Positions 11,361 to 22,059 of a DNA stretch of 64,000 nucleotides are shown in pieces. The DNA lies in assembly GCA_022495005.1 (NCBI GenBank), contig JAGYXB010000612.1, forward strand, positions 620,001 through 684,000, read 5' to 3'. How positions within the stretch are numbered: the stretch's first letter is position 1; each line of letters starts with the position of its first letter. The position numbers and the translations under genes were made by a program. This DNA is from Rhyacophila brunnea. Taxonomy: Eukaryota; Arthropoda; Insecta; Trichoptera; Rhyacophilidae. Under the pieces are notes generated by a model. It was not told where the DNA came from, ran no database searches, and saw only the letters and a program-made list of their open reading frames with translations.

Positions 11361-11846
11361 TAATTACAAAGAACTTTTTATATAAGTACAACATTTTTAA
11401 ATTTTCTGTTGAATTATTATGCTCAATATGTTCAAACCTGTAGGTACTTGATACTATGAAGTAAATAAAAAAACAAGCAAACAAACAAATATAGAACACT
11501 GAAATGTCACTTTGACATGTCATTTTGATTTACATAGTAACGCACGTATATAATAATGATTTAGTTGCTAGGACCACCCTCTTAGCAACCAATAATAGTC
11601 TTTTACTTTTTACGGATTTTTCTGAAATAACTTTCCATACAAAACAGAATTAAATGAAAATAAATTCAATTCTGCTTAAATATGGCTAAAAGTATTAAAA
11701 GAATACACAAGCATCGTGTTCTGATATATTCTAAAAGTTTTAAATGTCTAGCTAGTCGGGAAGTTAGTTAAAAATTGATTGCAAGATTTGTACTGAACAA
11801 ACAACCACCGGAAAAACAAGAATACGAGCTAATAAAAACGTTGTAA
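11361..11846 (-). mobile_element. family A repeat, copy 1
   Basis: Seven copies of this roughly 480-bp element lie in the window. In element orientation it starts TTACAACGTTTTTATTAGCT and ends AAAAAGTTCTTTTTATCTTG TAATTATT. Landmarks are ACTAGCTAGACATTTGAAAC, a GTTGCTA...TAGCAAC stem, CGTGCGTTACTATGG and one or more TGACATGTCA units. This copy is reversed and complete end to end. There is no coding frame. Only TTACAA is shared inverted at the two ends, so the class is uncertain (MITE most likely). Confidence 0.8.
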
Positions 11847-12203
11847 TAATATATTTTTATAGATCTTTGATAGTCTAATACCGGCCTAATGAACAACTGT
11901 ACACTAGTCGCAAAATTATGCGAAACCTCACAGCACGGCTACACAAATACATGACTGTAGAAATTAACGACTTCATAGGATTTTAGGAATTTTAGCATAA
12001 CAGAAAAATTGTAGTTTGGTCCAAGTTCAGCCCTTGCATAGTTTGGAGAAAAAAGTATCGTCACAGTTAGTAGTGGATAGCCCTAAAAACTGCCGCAGAG
12101 GTGCACCTCGAAACCAAAATACGCCACATTTCACGCTGTAGTGCGCGTAGATACACCAGTCTAGTTTTAATAATAATTTGTAAACCAAACGTTAAGTCTT
12201 TAA
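11847..12203. other. unassigned spacer
   Basis: No repeat partner or gene. A short palindrome (gaggtgcacctc) occurs near 12099-12110. Confidence 0.4.
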
Positions 12204-12565
12204 TTAATATTCAGTTGAGGCATGGTCTAAAAAGATCGTGGCTAGGCGATGCGCGGATTGTGCAAATGACGCGTGCCGAACGAAATATAATTTGTCATAA
12301 AAATTTAACATGCGTCCTTTTAATGTTATGTTTATTATTATATTCGTAATAATAATAGTATATTCATTGATATGTTTTCTTTTTCAAGTACATGCGGAAC
12401 GTTTTTTAGTCATCTTTAGACGATTTATGAATATTTTCATCCGATGCCATCACAAAACAAATTGACGTGCTCACAGGTCGACTATCGCTCCCCGACTGGC
12501 AACGCGGCCGAAATTACGTCCCACATACTGTTGAAAATTATTTGCCGTTTCACTTATGTACACTC
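12204..12565 (+). mobile_element. family B TTAA element, copy 1 (left end damaged)
   Basis: Family B starts GGCTATACCTCAGCTGAGG and ends AAGTGAAACGGC-type sequence in inverse (ttgccgtttcacttatgtacgctc), about 365 bp. The right end here is followed by TTAA (12566-12569). At the left the first few bases are replaced, but TTAA repeats (12200-12207) flank it. No coding frame. TTAA targeting suggests a piggyBac-like or Kolobok-like partner. Confidence 0.8.
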
Positions 12566-12607
12566 TTAATATTAACCAGTATTAACAGTTTAACAGTAAA
12601 ATAGTTA

Positions 12608-12840
12608 ATTAACATTTTTTTTATTCAACGAATAATTCACAAGATTTAAGTATGTAACATTCTAATTATTGAACATATATAATTTTGAAAACACTTCTGA
12701 AGAATAGAACCAATAGAAAAAAATCTTAAAAAAAAAGGAATCGAACCTGCATCTCTCGGGTTTTGCAATCACGAGGCAATTTGGAAAGCGCTTCAGTGAA
12801 TATTTAAAAAAGCCATTAGTTAAAATTTGTTGCAATTAAG
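12608..12840 (-). mobile_element. SINE family E copy 2
   Basis: On the minus strand: tRNA-like head ending GAGAGATGCAGGTTCGATTCC, then the tail ttctattggttctattcttcagaagtgttttcaaaattatata ... gtgaattattcgttgaataaa in broken form. Lies head to head with copy 3. Confidence 0.7.
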
Positions 12841-12965
12841 TATGACTCCTTTAGCATAGTGGTCTATGTGCGTGGGCGCGATACCCGAGAGATGCAGGTA
12901 CGATTCCTGCGGGGTGTCTTACTTTGGTTATAATATATTTTCTCAGAAGTGTTTTCAAAATAAAA
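12841..12965 (+). mobile_element. SINE family E copy 3 (head-to-head with copy 2)
   Basis: CTCCTTTAGCATAGTGGTC is a good A box and GCAGGTACGATTCCTGCGGG contains the B box with a self-pairing T arm. The GGGTGTC end and the tail (ttctcagaagtgttttcaaaat) follow. The head resembles Glu/Asp-type tRNAs. The tail is cut short at about 12965. Confidence 0.7.
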
Positions 12966-13002
12966 TAGTGTTTCATCTCTAATAATGACAAAGTCCCCTT
13001 GA

Positions 13003-13110
13003 TATCGTAGTAGATTCTTGGTTTTCCACCGTGTGTACTTCCTTCTTCACTCGACGTTTTGAAGAAGGAAGAAGGACACACGGTGGAAACCCAAAAATCT
13101 ACTACGATAA
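13003..13110. repeat. long hairpin (inverted repeat arms about 50 bp)
   Basis: ATCGTAGTAGATTCTTGGTT on the left is mirrored by the reverse complement at 13080-13110, with the shared CCACCGTGTGT and CTTCCTTCTTC blocks; the turn lies around ctcgacgttttg (13048-13060). It is a small foldback element; no clean target duplication was seen. Confidence 0.8.
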
Positions 13111-13740
13111 AAAAACAACCGTGAAAGCCTCAAACATATACCCTTGACATATTGATAATTATCACATAAACTTTCACCTAGGTTTTTGTTACTTCCATCA
13201 ACATGTATATCTTATATTATCTCGTTTGAAAAGGAAAGTAGGTATACCAAATATTCAATTGTCCCGAATTTGTCATTTTAATTAAAATCAAGACCACCCC
13301 TCCGATATAAATATCTCCATGTAAATACATAATATTACAAACTAGTCTACTTAGCATGTTTTTTTATTCAATTGCACATAATTTAAATCACTGGTTTAGC
13401 AATCCATATGTGATATGATAGCATCATATCTCCCTAAATATATTATGTAATACAGCATTATGATGTATTAGATTATCAGATGCTATATTCTATCTTCTAT
13501 CATATTGCAATAATCCACGATCTTCGTCGATAGAAAAAATGCTCGCGGATTAAAACCGGAGTAAAGATTAATGTCTCTGGTGATGAAATCGAAAAGAAGC
13601 GTTTATAATACAAACTATTGGGTGTATATAAGTAGGTGTTTACTGCACTATACCTACTCACTACAGTGTGATTAATAACTTTAATTGGTAAATTATGTTT
13701 TTAATTAGCTACGTATACACTATGTTACCTTAAACCGTTT
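13111..13740. other. no recognisable feature
   Basis: Unique AT-rich sequence without coding frames. Confidence 0.4.
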
Positions 13741-13748
13741 ACATTTAC

Positions 13749-13959
13749 CAGGGCTCGAAATGGACTGGAGTGCACCGGAGCGCCGTTCCAGTTCGTGAAA
13801 TCGGTAAAGTTATCGCTACGTGTCTGAGCTAACTATGCCATATAACAAAAAATATGACACTTGTTTTTATAAAATACACATACAGTGTAATAACTTTGTT
13901 AATATATTCAGAAAATTATCGAACGCTCCGGTTTGTAAACTTTTCCATTTCGAGCGTAG
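13749..13959. mobile_element. 211-bp hAT-type MITE with 8-bp TSD
   Basis: Left end CAGGGCTCGAAATGG and right end CCATTTCGAGCGTAG form the terminal inverted repeat; CCGGAGCG recurs inverted just inside. The direct repeat ACATTTAC (13741-13748 and 13960-13967) flanks it exactly. A CAGGG start plus an 8-bp duplication is the hAT signature. There is no coding capacity. Confidence 0.9.
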
Positions 13960-13967
13960 ACATTTAC

Positions 13968-14865
13968 ATTTTATATTTTTTTATTGACAAGGTCAAGAAA
14001 CATTTATTTTAGTTATGGTATTTTATTTTACAATAAATATATTATTTTATTGCATAATCTGATATTGAATAATATGTGAATTGAGTCAAAATTCAACAAA
14101 ACACTTATTCTGAATTTCAATATATAAAATAATGCTCTCTATCGTTTTATTCTTACGTTATCAATGAAAAGCTTTTACATAAAAGTATTGCAAATAGACT
14201 TAGCTAAATCGAGATTAAAACATATTTTTGATATACCTACAATACATTGTCATCGTCATAGATGAGTACCTATCTCGTCATCAATGTTTATAAATCTGAA
14301 CTCACTAAAAAGAAAAAAATATTGTCATGTTTCAAAAAAGAACAAGTCATACCGGCATTTCATTTACAACAACTAGTTTAACAAAACTTCTCTCTCCCTA
14401 CATAATATTATATTCATAACAGTTAAACGAATTTGTATCCTGTAAGTTAGCTATAAAAATGAAACAGTCAATTAATTGAGAAAACCGGTGAGTGTCGTTT
14501 AGATAAGTATCTAAAACAACGGATCATGGTGAAAATGAAAAAATCTAATGTGGTCATTCTTTTAGGTATTTTATAGACATTTGTTTAACTGGATATCACG
14601 AAGGAAATGGAAGAAGTGACATATTTGGTGAAAAACACCTAGTTGTGACCTGTTGTACCGGAAAATTGACGACGTATTATTCATATTATGATATCAAAAT
14701 AAATATCTAATTAATACATGGCCAGACGGCAGATGTAATGTATACGCCATAATTAAGAAGTGCCCGATCGGGAAAAAAATCAAAAAAAAAAAATACACAC
14801 TATAGATTTTAAGCATTTAAAGAGACGGAGGTAGATGTATATTACGAAACGTGATGGCGCAACGA
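13968..14865. other. no recognisable feature
   Basis: AT-rich; no repeat partner, frame or structural RNA was identified. Confidence 0.4.
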
Positions 14866-15429
14866 GGTATTAGCAGTGACGTCCCTCGACAAAATGCCGC
14901 CCCTAGGCAGTGCCAAAATGCCGCCACATTTTTTTATACAGTACTTTTTATCATCGTTTCATGACTCCAATATCTAAGAATTGTGTTTTATGGATACATT
15001 ACTAACAAGATATAGGTACCTATACTAATAAATCTAACTTAAATGCCATCTCTGCTTCAATAGACAATATTGCGAGTCTATGGATTCAGATAGGTACATT
15101 TAAAAATACACCTGACAACTTCCATAACTCGCGAGTGACTGTGAAAAACGTAACGTCCAAGGATAACGAAAGTAAATTAGACATCGCGAACCCGACAAAA
15201 AAATAAAGTCCTGTTGAAAATTGTATAGTACTTATCTAATTAATAGATATATTTTGTTTCCAACCAGTGAGCTGATTTTTTTAATGAAAAGATATTTCCG
15301 TTATTACTAAGTTTAGGTAGCTTTCTATATATACCTAATAATTTTCCTCGATTTGCTGCCCTTTGAGTAGTTGCCGCCCCCAAGCGACGCTTAATCTGCC
15401 TAACCCTACTGGACGTCACTGGGTATTAG
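14866..15429 (-). mobile_element. family C hAT-type element, copy 1, with TSD
   Basis: The element proper is 14874-15421 (548 bp) with ends CAGTGACGTCCC and GGACGTCACTG, flanked by GGTATTAG on both sides (14866-14873, 15422-15429). Family C also has a GC-rich subterminal part (caaaatgccgcccctaggca; cgccccca agcgacgcttaatctgcc) and a shared interior. CAGTG ends plus 8-bp duplications place it with hAT. No transposase frame. Confidence 0.93.
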
Positions 15430-16279
15430 GTATCATGTACCATTTTGTACAATACGTTAGAGATAAATAATAATGTACGAGTATTATTAGGTAAATCAAA
15501 AACACGTTGATATTAGGGATTTTTGGAGACGTCCTTTCGAGTTCAGAATACTTGTTGGCTTATGGCTATGAGATAGTCCTGTAGATACTATTAATAATTT
15601 CAGACTACTTCTTAATTATAATTATAATTAATAACATACGAAATAGTTGTTTTAGTCACCCTGTGTTCAAGAAGGCATTTAGAAGCGTCAAGTTGTTGGT
15701 TGGCATCTGGCCAAGTCGCTTCACTTTCACTGAAGATCGTTCAACTGATTCAATTCGAGACAACACTGCATTTTGAACCTGATTATCAGCCTCCTGACTT
15801 ATCACCTGATTATTAATCCATAAATATAATCAGTTTATTAAAATGCTTGTTTTACAGTTTTATGGTTAACTAGAGTTTTTCGGATGATCGCAAGGAAGGC
15901 AGTAAGCATTTGAATCCTGGGATTTCCTCTAAGTTGATGAGCGGAAAATAAGAGAAATGATGCAACATATTTAAGGGCCCACATGCCCAACGTAGGTCAA
16001 AATGGAGATTTTATGTTATTTTCAGAGCATAAGCCTGAACATTCCTTAAACGTTGTAGATAATCTATTTATATAATTTTGAAGCCTTATTACCCATTATA
16101 ATTTTAAACATTTAATGACTGCATAAAGTATTTTTATTACATAAAATAGTATTCTTTTAAAGCTCTCGATCTTATATTTAAAAATATAGTCATATTTCAG
16201 TACATCCATGTGCAGTGGTGTTAAGATTTTTTAGATTTATTAATTTTTAAACGCTTCAATTTTTTTTTAAATTTCTAAA
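15430..16279. other. no recognisable feature
   Basis: AT-rich sequence with no clear frames; nothing recurrent seen. Confidence 0.4.
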
Positions 16280-16380
16280 TTAATTTCGAACCTGGTTTTG
16301 TGTTTTTTTTCTAAAAGATTTTTTCTAGTGGATATATATTTCTCATAAGTGTTTTCAAGTTATATATTTTATAATACATT
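16280..16380 (+). repeat. SINE tail fragment (family E)
   Basis: Contains the tail phrase ttttctagtggatatatatttctcataagtgttttcaag, the plus-strand counterpart of the tail at 23447-23500. A weak B-box trace (cgaacctgg) is upstream in the other sense. Heavily decayed. Confidence 0.5.
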
Positions 16381-16466
16381 TATAACGATCTATGTATTGG
16401 GACGAGATGAAATTAAAGTCGTGTAGTAAGTAGTAGCAGTAGCAGTGATACAATTCGAGGGTCGCC

Positions 16467-16936
16467 ATTTTACAACGTTTTTATTAGCTCGTATTCTTGT
16501 TTGTCCGGTGTTTGTTTGTTCAGTACAAATCTTGCAATCGATTTTTAACCAGCATCCCGACTAGCTAGACATTTGAAACTTTTGGAATATATCAGAACAC
16601 GATGCCAATGCATTCTTTTATTACTTTTAGCCATCTTTAAGCAGAATTGAATTCATTTTCAGTTAATTCTGTGTTGTATAGAAAGTTATTTCAGAAAAAT
16701 CCGTAAAAAGTAAAAGACTATTATTGGTTGCTAAGGGGGTGGTCCTAGCAACTAAATTATTAATATATACGTGCGTTACTATGGAAATCAAAATGAAATA
16801 TCAAAATGACATTTCAATATTTGTTCGTTTTTTATTTACTTCATATCAAGTACAAGTTTGAGCATATTGAGCATAATAATTCAACAAAAAAATTTAAAAA
16901 GCTGTATATAAAAAGTTATTTTTATCTTGTAATTAT
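16467..16936 (+). mobile_element. family A repeat, copy 2
   Basis: Complete forward copy. It keeps the GTTGCTA...TAGCAAC stem (about 16729-16757) and GTGCGTTACTATGG (16772-16785). The TGACATGTCA unit is degenerate here (tgaaatatca). Copy 3 follows in the same orientation about 740 bp downstream. Confidence 0.85.
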
Positions 16937-17672
16937 TTACATGTTAAAATCGTGTCCGTCCAACGGGCAGTCTTCGTCACTGGTACTTATGTTATAATTT
17001 ATAATGATTGCTTTACTCTCATTTTCGTCATAGTAAAAATAATTAGATTATCTATTTTAAACTATTTATTATTCATAGCAATTCTTAAACGGTAAATTGT
17101 AACTGTACCGGACCATATTGCATGAAAGATCGTTATCTCGATATTAAATCGTATGATATAATACTATTCGTCCAAAGTGCTCTATTAATCAAATAACTAT
17201 GTTGTCACAGATATCAACGGTATATATGCCATCCAAGGCCTTATAAACTGTATTAGTTTTATATATGTCAGTGGCTCTCAACATAGCATGTTGATAATGC
17301 TTATAATTTTATTAGTAGCAATTATTTATTATTTTATGAATAATACGTATTGTAAAATAATACCTATCTGTGCTATCCAAATGGAAAAAAAATATTTATT
17401 CAGTATATTAAAAGTACGTGGTAGTTTTTTATCAAATAATATTTTTGTGTCCTCTTCATTGATGTAAAAAAATACTAGTTTTCAAAAATGCCAGCCTTAA
17501 AATGTAGACTATTAAATCAGAAAGATAAATGTTTCTAAGCTATCACATGTATTTTTTCATTAAATCGTTCTCAAGATAAGTTTAATGAGTAAATCAGAAG
17601 GCAAATCAATAGTAAATATGTCACCTCTATAAATTAATACTTTTCTTTGATCTATGTAGCTAAATTTGAACT
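16937..17672. other. spacer between two direct family A copies
   Basis: No gene or further repeat was seen. Because the flanking copies are direct repeats, this segment is exposed to deletion by recombination. Confidence 0.4.
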
Positions 17673-18149
17673 ATTTTTACAACGTTTTTATTAGCTCGTA
17701 TTCTTGTTTGTCCGGTGGTTGTTTGTCCAATACAAATCTTGCAATCAATTTTTAACTAACTTCCCGACTAGCTAGAAATTTGAAAATTTTAGAATATATC
17801 AGAACACAATGTCAATGCATTCTTGTACATGCACTTTTAGCCATCTTCAAGCAGAATTGAATACATTTTCAGTTAATTCTGTTTTGTATGGAAAATTATT
17901 TCAGACAAATCCGTAAAAAGTAAAAGACTATTAATGGTTGCTAAGGGGGTGGTCCTAGCAACTAAATTATTAATATATACGTGCGTTACTATGGCAATCA
18001 AAATGACATTTCAGTATTCTATAATTGTTTCTTTTTTTGTTTTTTATTTACTTCATATCAAGTACACGTTTGAGCATATTGAGCATAATATTTCAACAGA
18101 AAATTTAAAAACGTTGTATATAAAAAGTTCTTTTTATCTTGTAATTATT
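17673..18149 (+). mobile_element. family A repeat, copy 3
   Basis: Complete forward copy with the internal stem and the GTGCGTTACTATGG block; the TGACATGTCA unit is absent (a single atgacatttcag remains). The open frame at 17934-18158 is a by-product of the AT-rich right half. Confidence 0.85.
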
Positions 18150-19228
18150 TATATTTAATTTAGAAGTTATGTAAATTTTCTAATCTAAAAACAAGACTTA
18201 CCTACTTCTTGTAATTCCTGAAATTTTGTGCTGCAAAAGCAATGTGTATTAATAATTGAAAATGTCCATATGGATGAAACCGATCTCATGTTAATAATTT
18301 AAATTAATTGTAGAAAAGGTACAGAAAATAAATTAAAATTTGCATAATATTTAAGTATTCATTTGTTTTTTTTAATACCGTGTCTAATTCTTTGAAATCA
18401 AGTCACATTTTTTATTATATATTAACCGTTTACTATATCTCGTATATTTTAAATACACGTGTAATATGACTAAGTAATAAATTATTGAGTTAAATATTGA
18501 AAATAAAAAAATATAATAGCGATATGAAATGTTTGAGATGTGTTTGATTTTTACATCGCATTTTCGTAGATAGGTACAAGCCCCTTTGTAAGATAATCTT
18601 TGCTGGTACACTAAGCAGCATTACATATTAATTCAACGTCTAATGATTTGTTTGTAACTCGTTTTTTTTGTAATTAAAAAAAAAATGAATATAAAAAAAT
18701 ACATATGGAGACATGTTCAATCATTAACACCTTTTTGAACTTTATCTGAAAATCGTTACTCGATCTAATTAGAACGATTACTTTTCGATCGGTGCGTAAT
18801 CAAGTTGTTAGATATATATTAGAAATGACAATATTACTTAATTAAAAATTACTTTGCAAAATTCGTTTTGAACGCCAAAGTTAATATTGCGTGGGTATTC
18901 ACTGGAAACTATGCCGTTTTTGCCGCTGGCTCTTGACCATGGGCCAGGCGGTATTTCCAGATAATGGTTCTTAAATTTCTTGGGCATAAACCTGAAACTT
19001 CTCTCTTCAGACAAAAAATTGTCATATTTCAAATATACATTGAATATTTAACATTTATAGACAATTTACTAGATGAAATCTCTAAAAAAACGGTAATAAT
19101 GAAGAGCTTAAAAACATAGTATGCCTATAACTTACCTATATCATTTCTCAAGTACTTACACGTGTAAACGTAAGCCCTGAGTATACGGCGTTCGGCAGGG
19201 CGGTAACGGCGTGCCCAACTCAAACGTG
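18150..19228. other. no recognisable feature
   Basis: Mostly AT-rich, with a GC-richer patch at about 18890-18960 and 19140-19228. No coding or repeat assignment could be supported. Confidence 0.4.
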
Positions 19229-19619
19229 TAACCGTGCCGTGGGGGTAGGCAGATTGAGCGTCGCTTGGGGGCGGCAGTTACTCGAAGGGCGGCGAATCGA
19301 AAAAAATCATTTGGAATATATAGAAATAGCTAGGTACCTAAACTTGGTAATAACGAAAATATATTTCCTCAGAAACTCAGTGGTTTTGTCGGGTTCGCGA
19401 TATCTAGTTTACTTCCGTTGCCCTTCGACATCCTTGGTGACCAGAAACGACACGTGCAGATTTGCGAATAATTAGTCTGATATTTTGTTAGTAATGTATC
19501 CATAGTCCTTACAACACATTTCATAGATATTGGACTCGTGAAAGAATGATAAAAAATGAGGCGGCGTTTTGGCGTAGCCTAGGGGCGGCATTTTATCTAG
19601 GGACGTTAATGTAACCGTG
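19229..19619 (+). mobile_element. family C hAT-type element, copy 2, left end lost
   Basis: The body runs 19237-19611 (375 bp, internally deleted) and is flanked by TAACCGTG at 19229-19236 and 19612-19619. The left terminal CAGTGACGTC is missing, so the duplication abuts CCGTGGGGGTAGGCAG directly, and the right end reads GGGACGTTAATG instead of GGGACGTCACTG. The 78-codon frame at 19239 is not a gene. Confidence 0.85.
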
Positions 19620-19665
19620 TGTGAAATGCTCAAAAAAAGACGTTGTCTACGAACATTTCACACAC
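19617..19665. repeat. 15-bp inverted repeat (hairpin)
   Basis: GTGTGTGAAATGCTC (19617-19631) pairs with GAACATTTCACACAC (19651-19665) with one mismatch; loop about 19 bases. It lies beside the family C insertion and may be the hosting element's own symmetry. Confidence 0.7.
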
Positions 19666-19790
19666 AGTTATACGTTTTAAAATGCATTAAACTGATTTAG
19701 TATATACAGGTATTTATGTAGAATAAATTTCACGAACAAGTGTTCCAAAATATTTGATCTGAATTTACATGATTTATACAAGATAAGCGC

Positions 19791-19862
19791 GTGCATTGGC
19801 CAGTGGCAGAGTATCTGCTTCTAAAGCCGTTGGTGGGTTTAAATCTCGTGTCTGACAATTTT
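19791..19862 (+). repeat. tRNA-like sequence
   Basis: TTGGCCAGTGGCAGAGTATC resembles an A-box/D-arm region and GGGTTTAAATCTC a decayed B box at the normal spacing. Not a functional tRNA by eye; probably a SINE head. Confidence 0.4.
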
Positions 19863-19959
19863 ATACCTATGTTGCTTAATATGTGTGTTTTAACTTATTA
19901 ATATTATGTTAATCAAATAGATAACAACCATTTTATAAACATATTATCATGTATACACA

Positions 19960-20095
19960 CTAGAAAAAAAAATTAAAAAATACGACACCCAACTGGACTA
20001 GAACTTGTAACCACGCAATTTACGCTAGTGTACTTTTCCAATTTAGCTATGAGCATCCTACTTAATTACGACGAATTTAATTAGTAGCCCTCACA
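19960..20095 (-). mobile_element. SINE family E copy 4
   Basis: Minus strand: CATAGCTAAATTGGAAAAGT (A box region), then GGTTACAAGTTC (decayed B box) and TTGGGTGTCGTATTTTT. Side sequences ttaattacgacgaatttaattagtag and catcaaatgcttatt match copy 1. Confidence 0.7.
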
Positions 20096-20256
20096 TCAAA
20101 TGCTTATTAAATTGCGTTAATAATGTTGATTTTCGGCTTTTGTGTATTAAATCAAGGTATGTATCAATTAATGCCTTAATTATTAACCGACGACCGGATT
20201 ACACCAAATTTTTAATTATAACGTACTTGCACTTGCTAATAATTTAATAAACTATT

Positions 20257-20582
20257 TCTTTTATTCAACAAATAATTCACAATATTTGAAAATGTAACAT
20301 TCTATATATTATTAAACATAAATAATTTGATAACATCTCATGTATATTCTCCGACTATGTCTGATCCTAATAAGGTCATATGGGCCTCCGCAGAGTATAG
20401 GTTTGCATTGACAAATTTTGTTTTTACGAAGAAATCAGCCACTTTCTCAACCAATTAGGTCCATACTCTGACTCATACACAAATTGAAAATCAATATATT
20501 GTGTACTTGCCAGACCCAGGATTCAAACCTGGGACCCACGACGCTATAGGCCGACGCTTGAGTCGTGCGGCCATGGTGAGTG
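20257..20582 (-). mobile_element. SINE family D copy 2 with shared 3' tail
   Basis: Head on the minus strand: CATGGCCGCACGACTCAAGCG (A box area), CCCAGGTTTGAATCCTGGG (B box with pairing T arm), GTCTGGCAAGTACACAAT. Body to 20351, then the tail tacatgagatgttatcaaa ... gttgaataaaa to about 20257. The same tail closes family E SINEs, so two different tRNA heads share one 3' end. Confidence 0.75.
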
Positions 20583-20584
20583 GA

Positions 20585-21489
20585 TTTGAAAACATCTCAT
20601 GTACAATATGACAGATGCTTACAGTGCAGTACTGGCATTTGAGAAGCGTGTAAAAAGGTATTCAACTACATCACAGTCAATTTGTGACAGATTAACGAAA
20701 ACATATTGTGAAGAAGTGGGTGTATGGTATTTTATAGGAAACACGATATATCTGCGACTCGATTCAAATTGAAGAGATTGAAAATAATTTCAGTTGCAGG
20801 ACTAGATAGCTGGTATTTTTTCTAGTTAGTATGTAATTGATACTCCACCCTTTATAAATGCTAGGTTCAGATCTGAGCGATCCTCGGTTATAAATCAAAC
20901 TATTTCCTCACAGCATCACGACGAGACGAAGAGACGTTTCCAAATAGCATCCATTGCGTTACGAAAAGCGTACCTACATTATTATTATATCGGCGATAAA
21001 GTTTCATCTAATCTGGAACATGTTGCGTCAGACAGAGCAACCATGATTTAATTATTTTGATTTATTTACTCGCAAAAAGAATTGGAAAGTACACAACATG
21101 CAGATGAGGCTGTTTTTTTTTGTTTCATACACGAACGGATATTTTGTTAGCTTCCACAATGGTTTTTCTTTTACTATTTTGACTGCCATCGTATATTCTT
21201 CCCCGGTTCCCCTTACTTTTTTTTATTCCATAATTGAACAGAATTTATGATATAACAGAACATGAATAAAGATAACAGAACCGATTCGTTATTAAAAATT
21301 TATACAACATAATATAACATAACACAGTCAATATTAAATGTTATATTTTCCCCCTGTTCTTAATTTTCGTAGTTCTGAAATGTCATAGTCCTGTTTATCA
21401 CTGTTCTGTTTTGTCACAGTTTTCTTTGAGAAAGTAATGCTCAACAATTAAAGACGTCATTAATAAGAGTTATCATACATCTCAGAACC
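20585..21489. other. no gene; ACAGAAC-rich patch
   Basis: At 21230-21420 the motif acagaac or its inverse gttctg recurs at irregular spacing (about six times). No frame or transposon end was recognised. Confidence 0.4.
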
Positions 21490-21645
21490 AATATTAGAAA
21501 AATATTTAAAAACTATAATATATTGTTACTGGGCGTGACTGAAACCAGCATCTGTCGGATTCTGGTTACCTAATGTACTTTACCAATTTAATCACCAACA
21601 CCATACTTAATTAAGACGAAATTAACCAATAACTATGCATCTATA
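21490..21645 (-). mobile_element. SINE family E copy 5 (decayed)
   Basis: Minus strand carries CAGATGCTGGTTTCAGTCACG (B box area) and the head/flank block ggttaatttcgtcttaattaagtatgg. A box is eroded. Confidence 0.55.
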
Positions 21646-21757
21646 GTGGCAATTAAATCAGATGTCGTGAATATTGTTGACCATCTTTTGTGATTTTGAA
21701 TCCATTTATTAAAGATTTTACAGATTTTTATTGAGTTTTAAGAAAATTTTATTACCT

Positions 21758-22050
21758 TTTTCTTCTTCTTCCTGGCGCAACAACTCAATGTAGGTCTCGA
21801 CCTCCTCTAGCAACTGCCTCCGTCGTGGTCTGTCCAAAGCGGCTTCCCTCCAGTTTAGGGCGCCCAAGGTCTTTAATTCCAACTCAACACTATCCTTTCA
21901 TCTTGTACGACGTCGACCAGGTTTTCGTTTGCCTTCAAGTTTTCGCAATGTCAGTTTTCTATCATGCGTGACTCGTCCACCATGTGTACATGGCCCAGCC
22001 ATCTAAAGCGGTCCAATTTGACGGACTTTGCTCTGTTCGAGGAGTATTTT
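21758..22050 (-). pseudogene. LINE C-terminal remnant with (gaa)n 3' tail
   Basis: Reverse-strand frame pieces read LELKTLGALNWREAALDRPR then RRQLLEEVETYIELLRQEE, followed by an aagaagaagaa tail. The L....NW..AA.DR..RR.L..E module is the end of insect LINE polyproteins. No upstream RT domain; the fragment stops at about 22050. Confidence 0.75.
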
Positions 22051-22059
22051 TCCAGTGTT

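Noticed and set aside
12851..12925. Functional Glu/Asp tRNA gene
   Set aside because: A and B boxes are good, but the anticodon arm is not well formed and the SINE tail follows directly; a mirrored copy lies next to it.
16467..18149. The direct family A pair as LTRs of a retrotransposon
   Set aside because: The same unit occurs five more times alone, in both orientations, the ends are not TG...CA, and the space between has no gag or pol trace.
21230..21420. ACAGAAC repeats as a tandem array or binding-site cluster
   Set aside because: Spacing is irregular and the number of units is too small to distinguish from composition.
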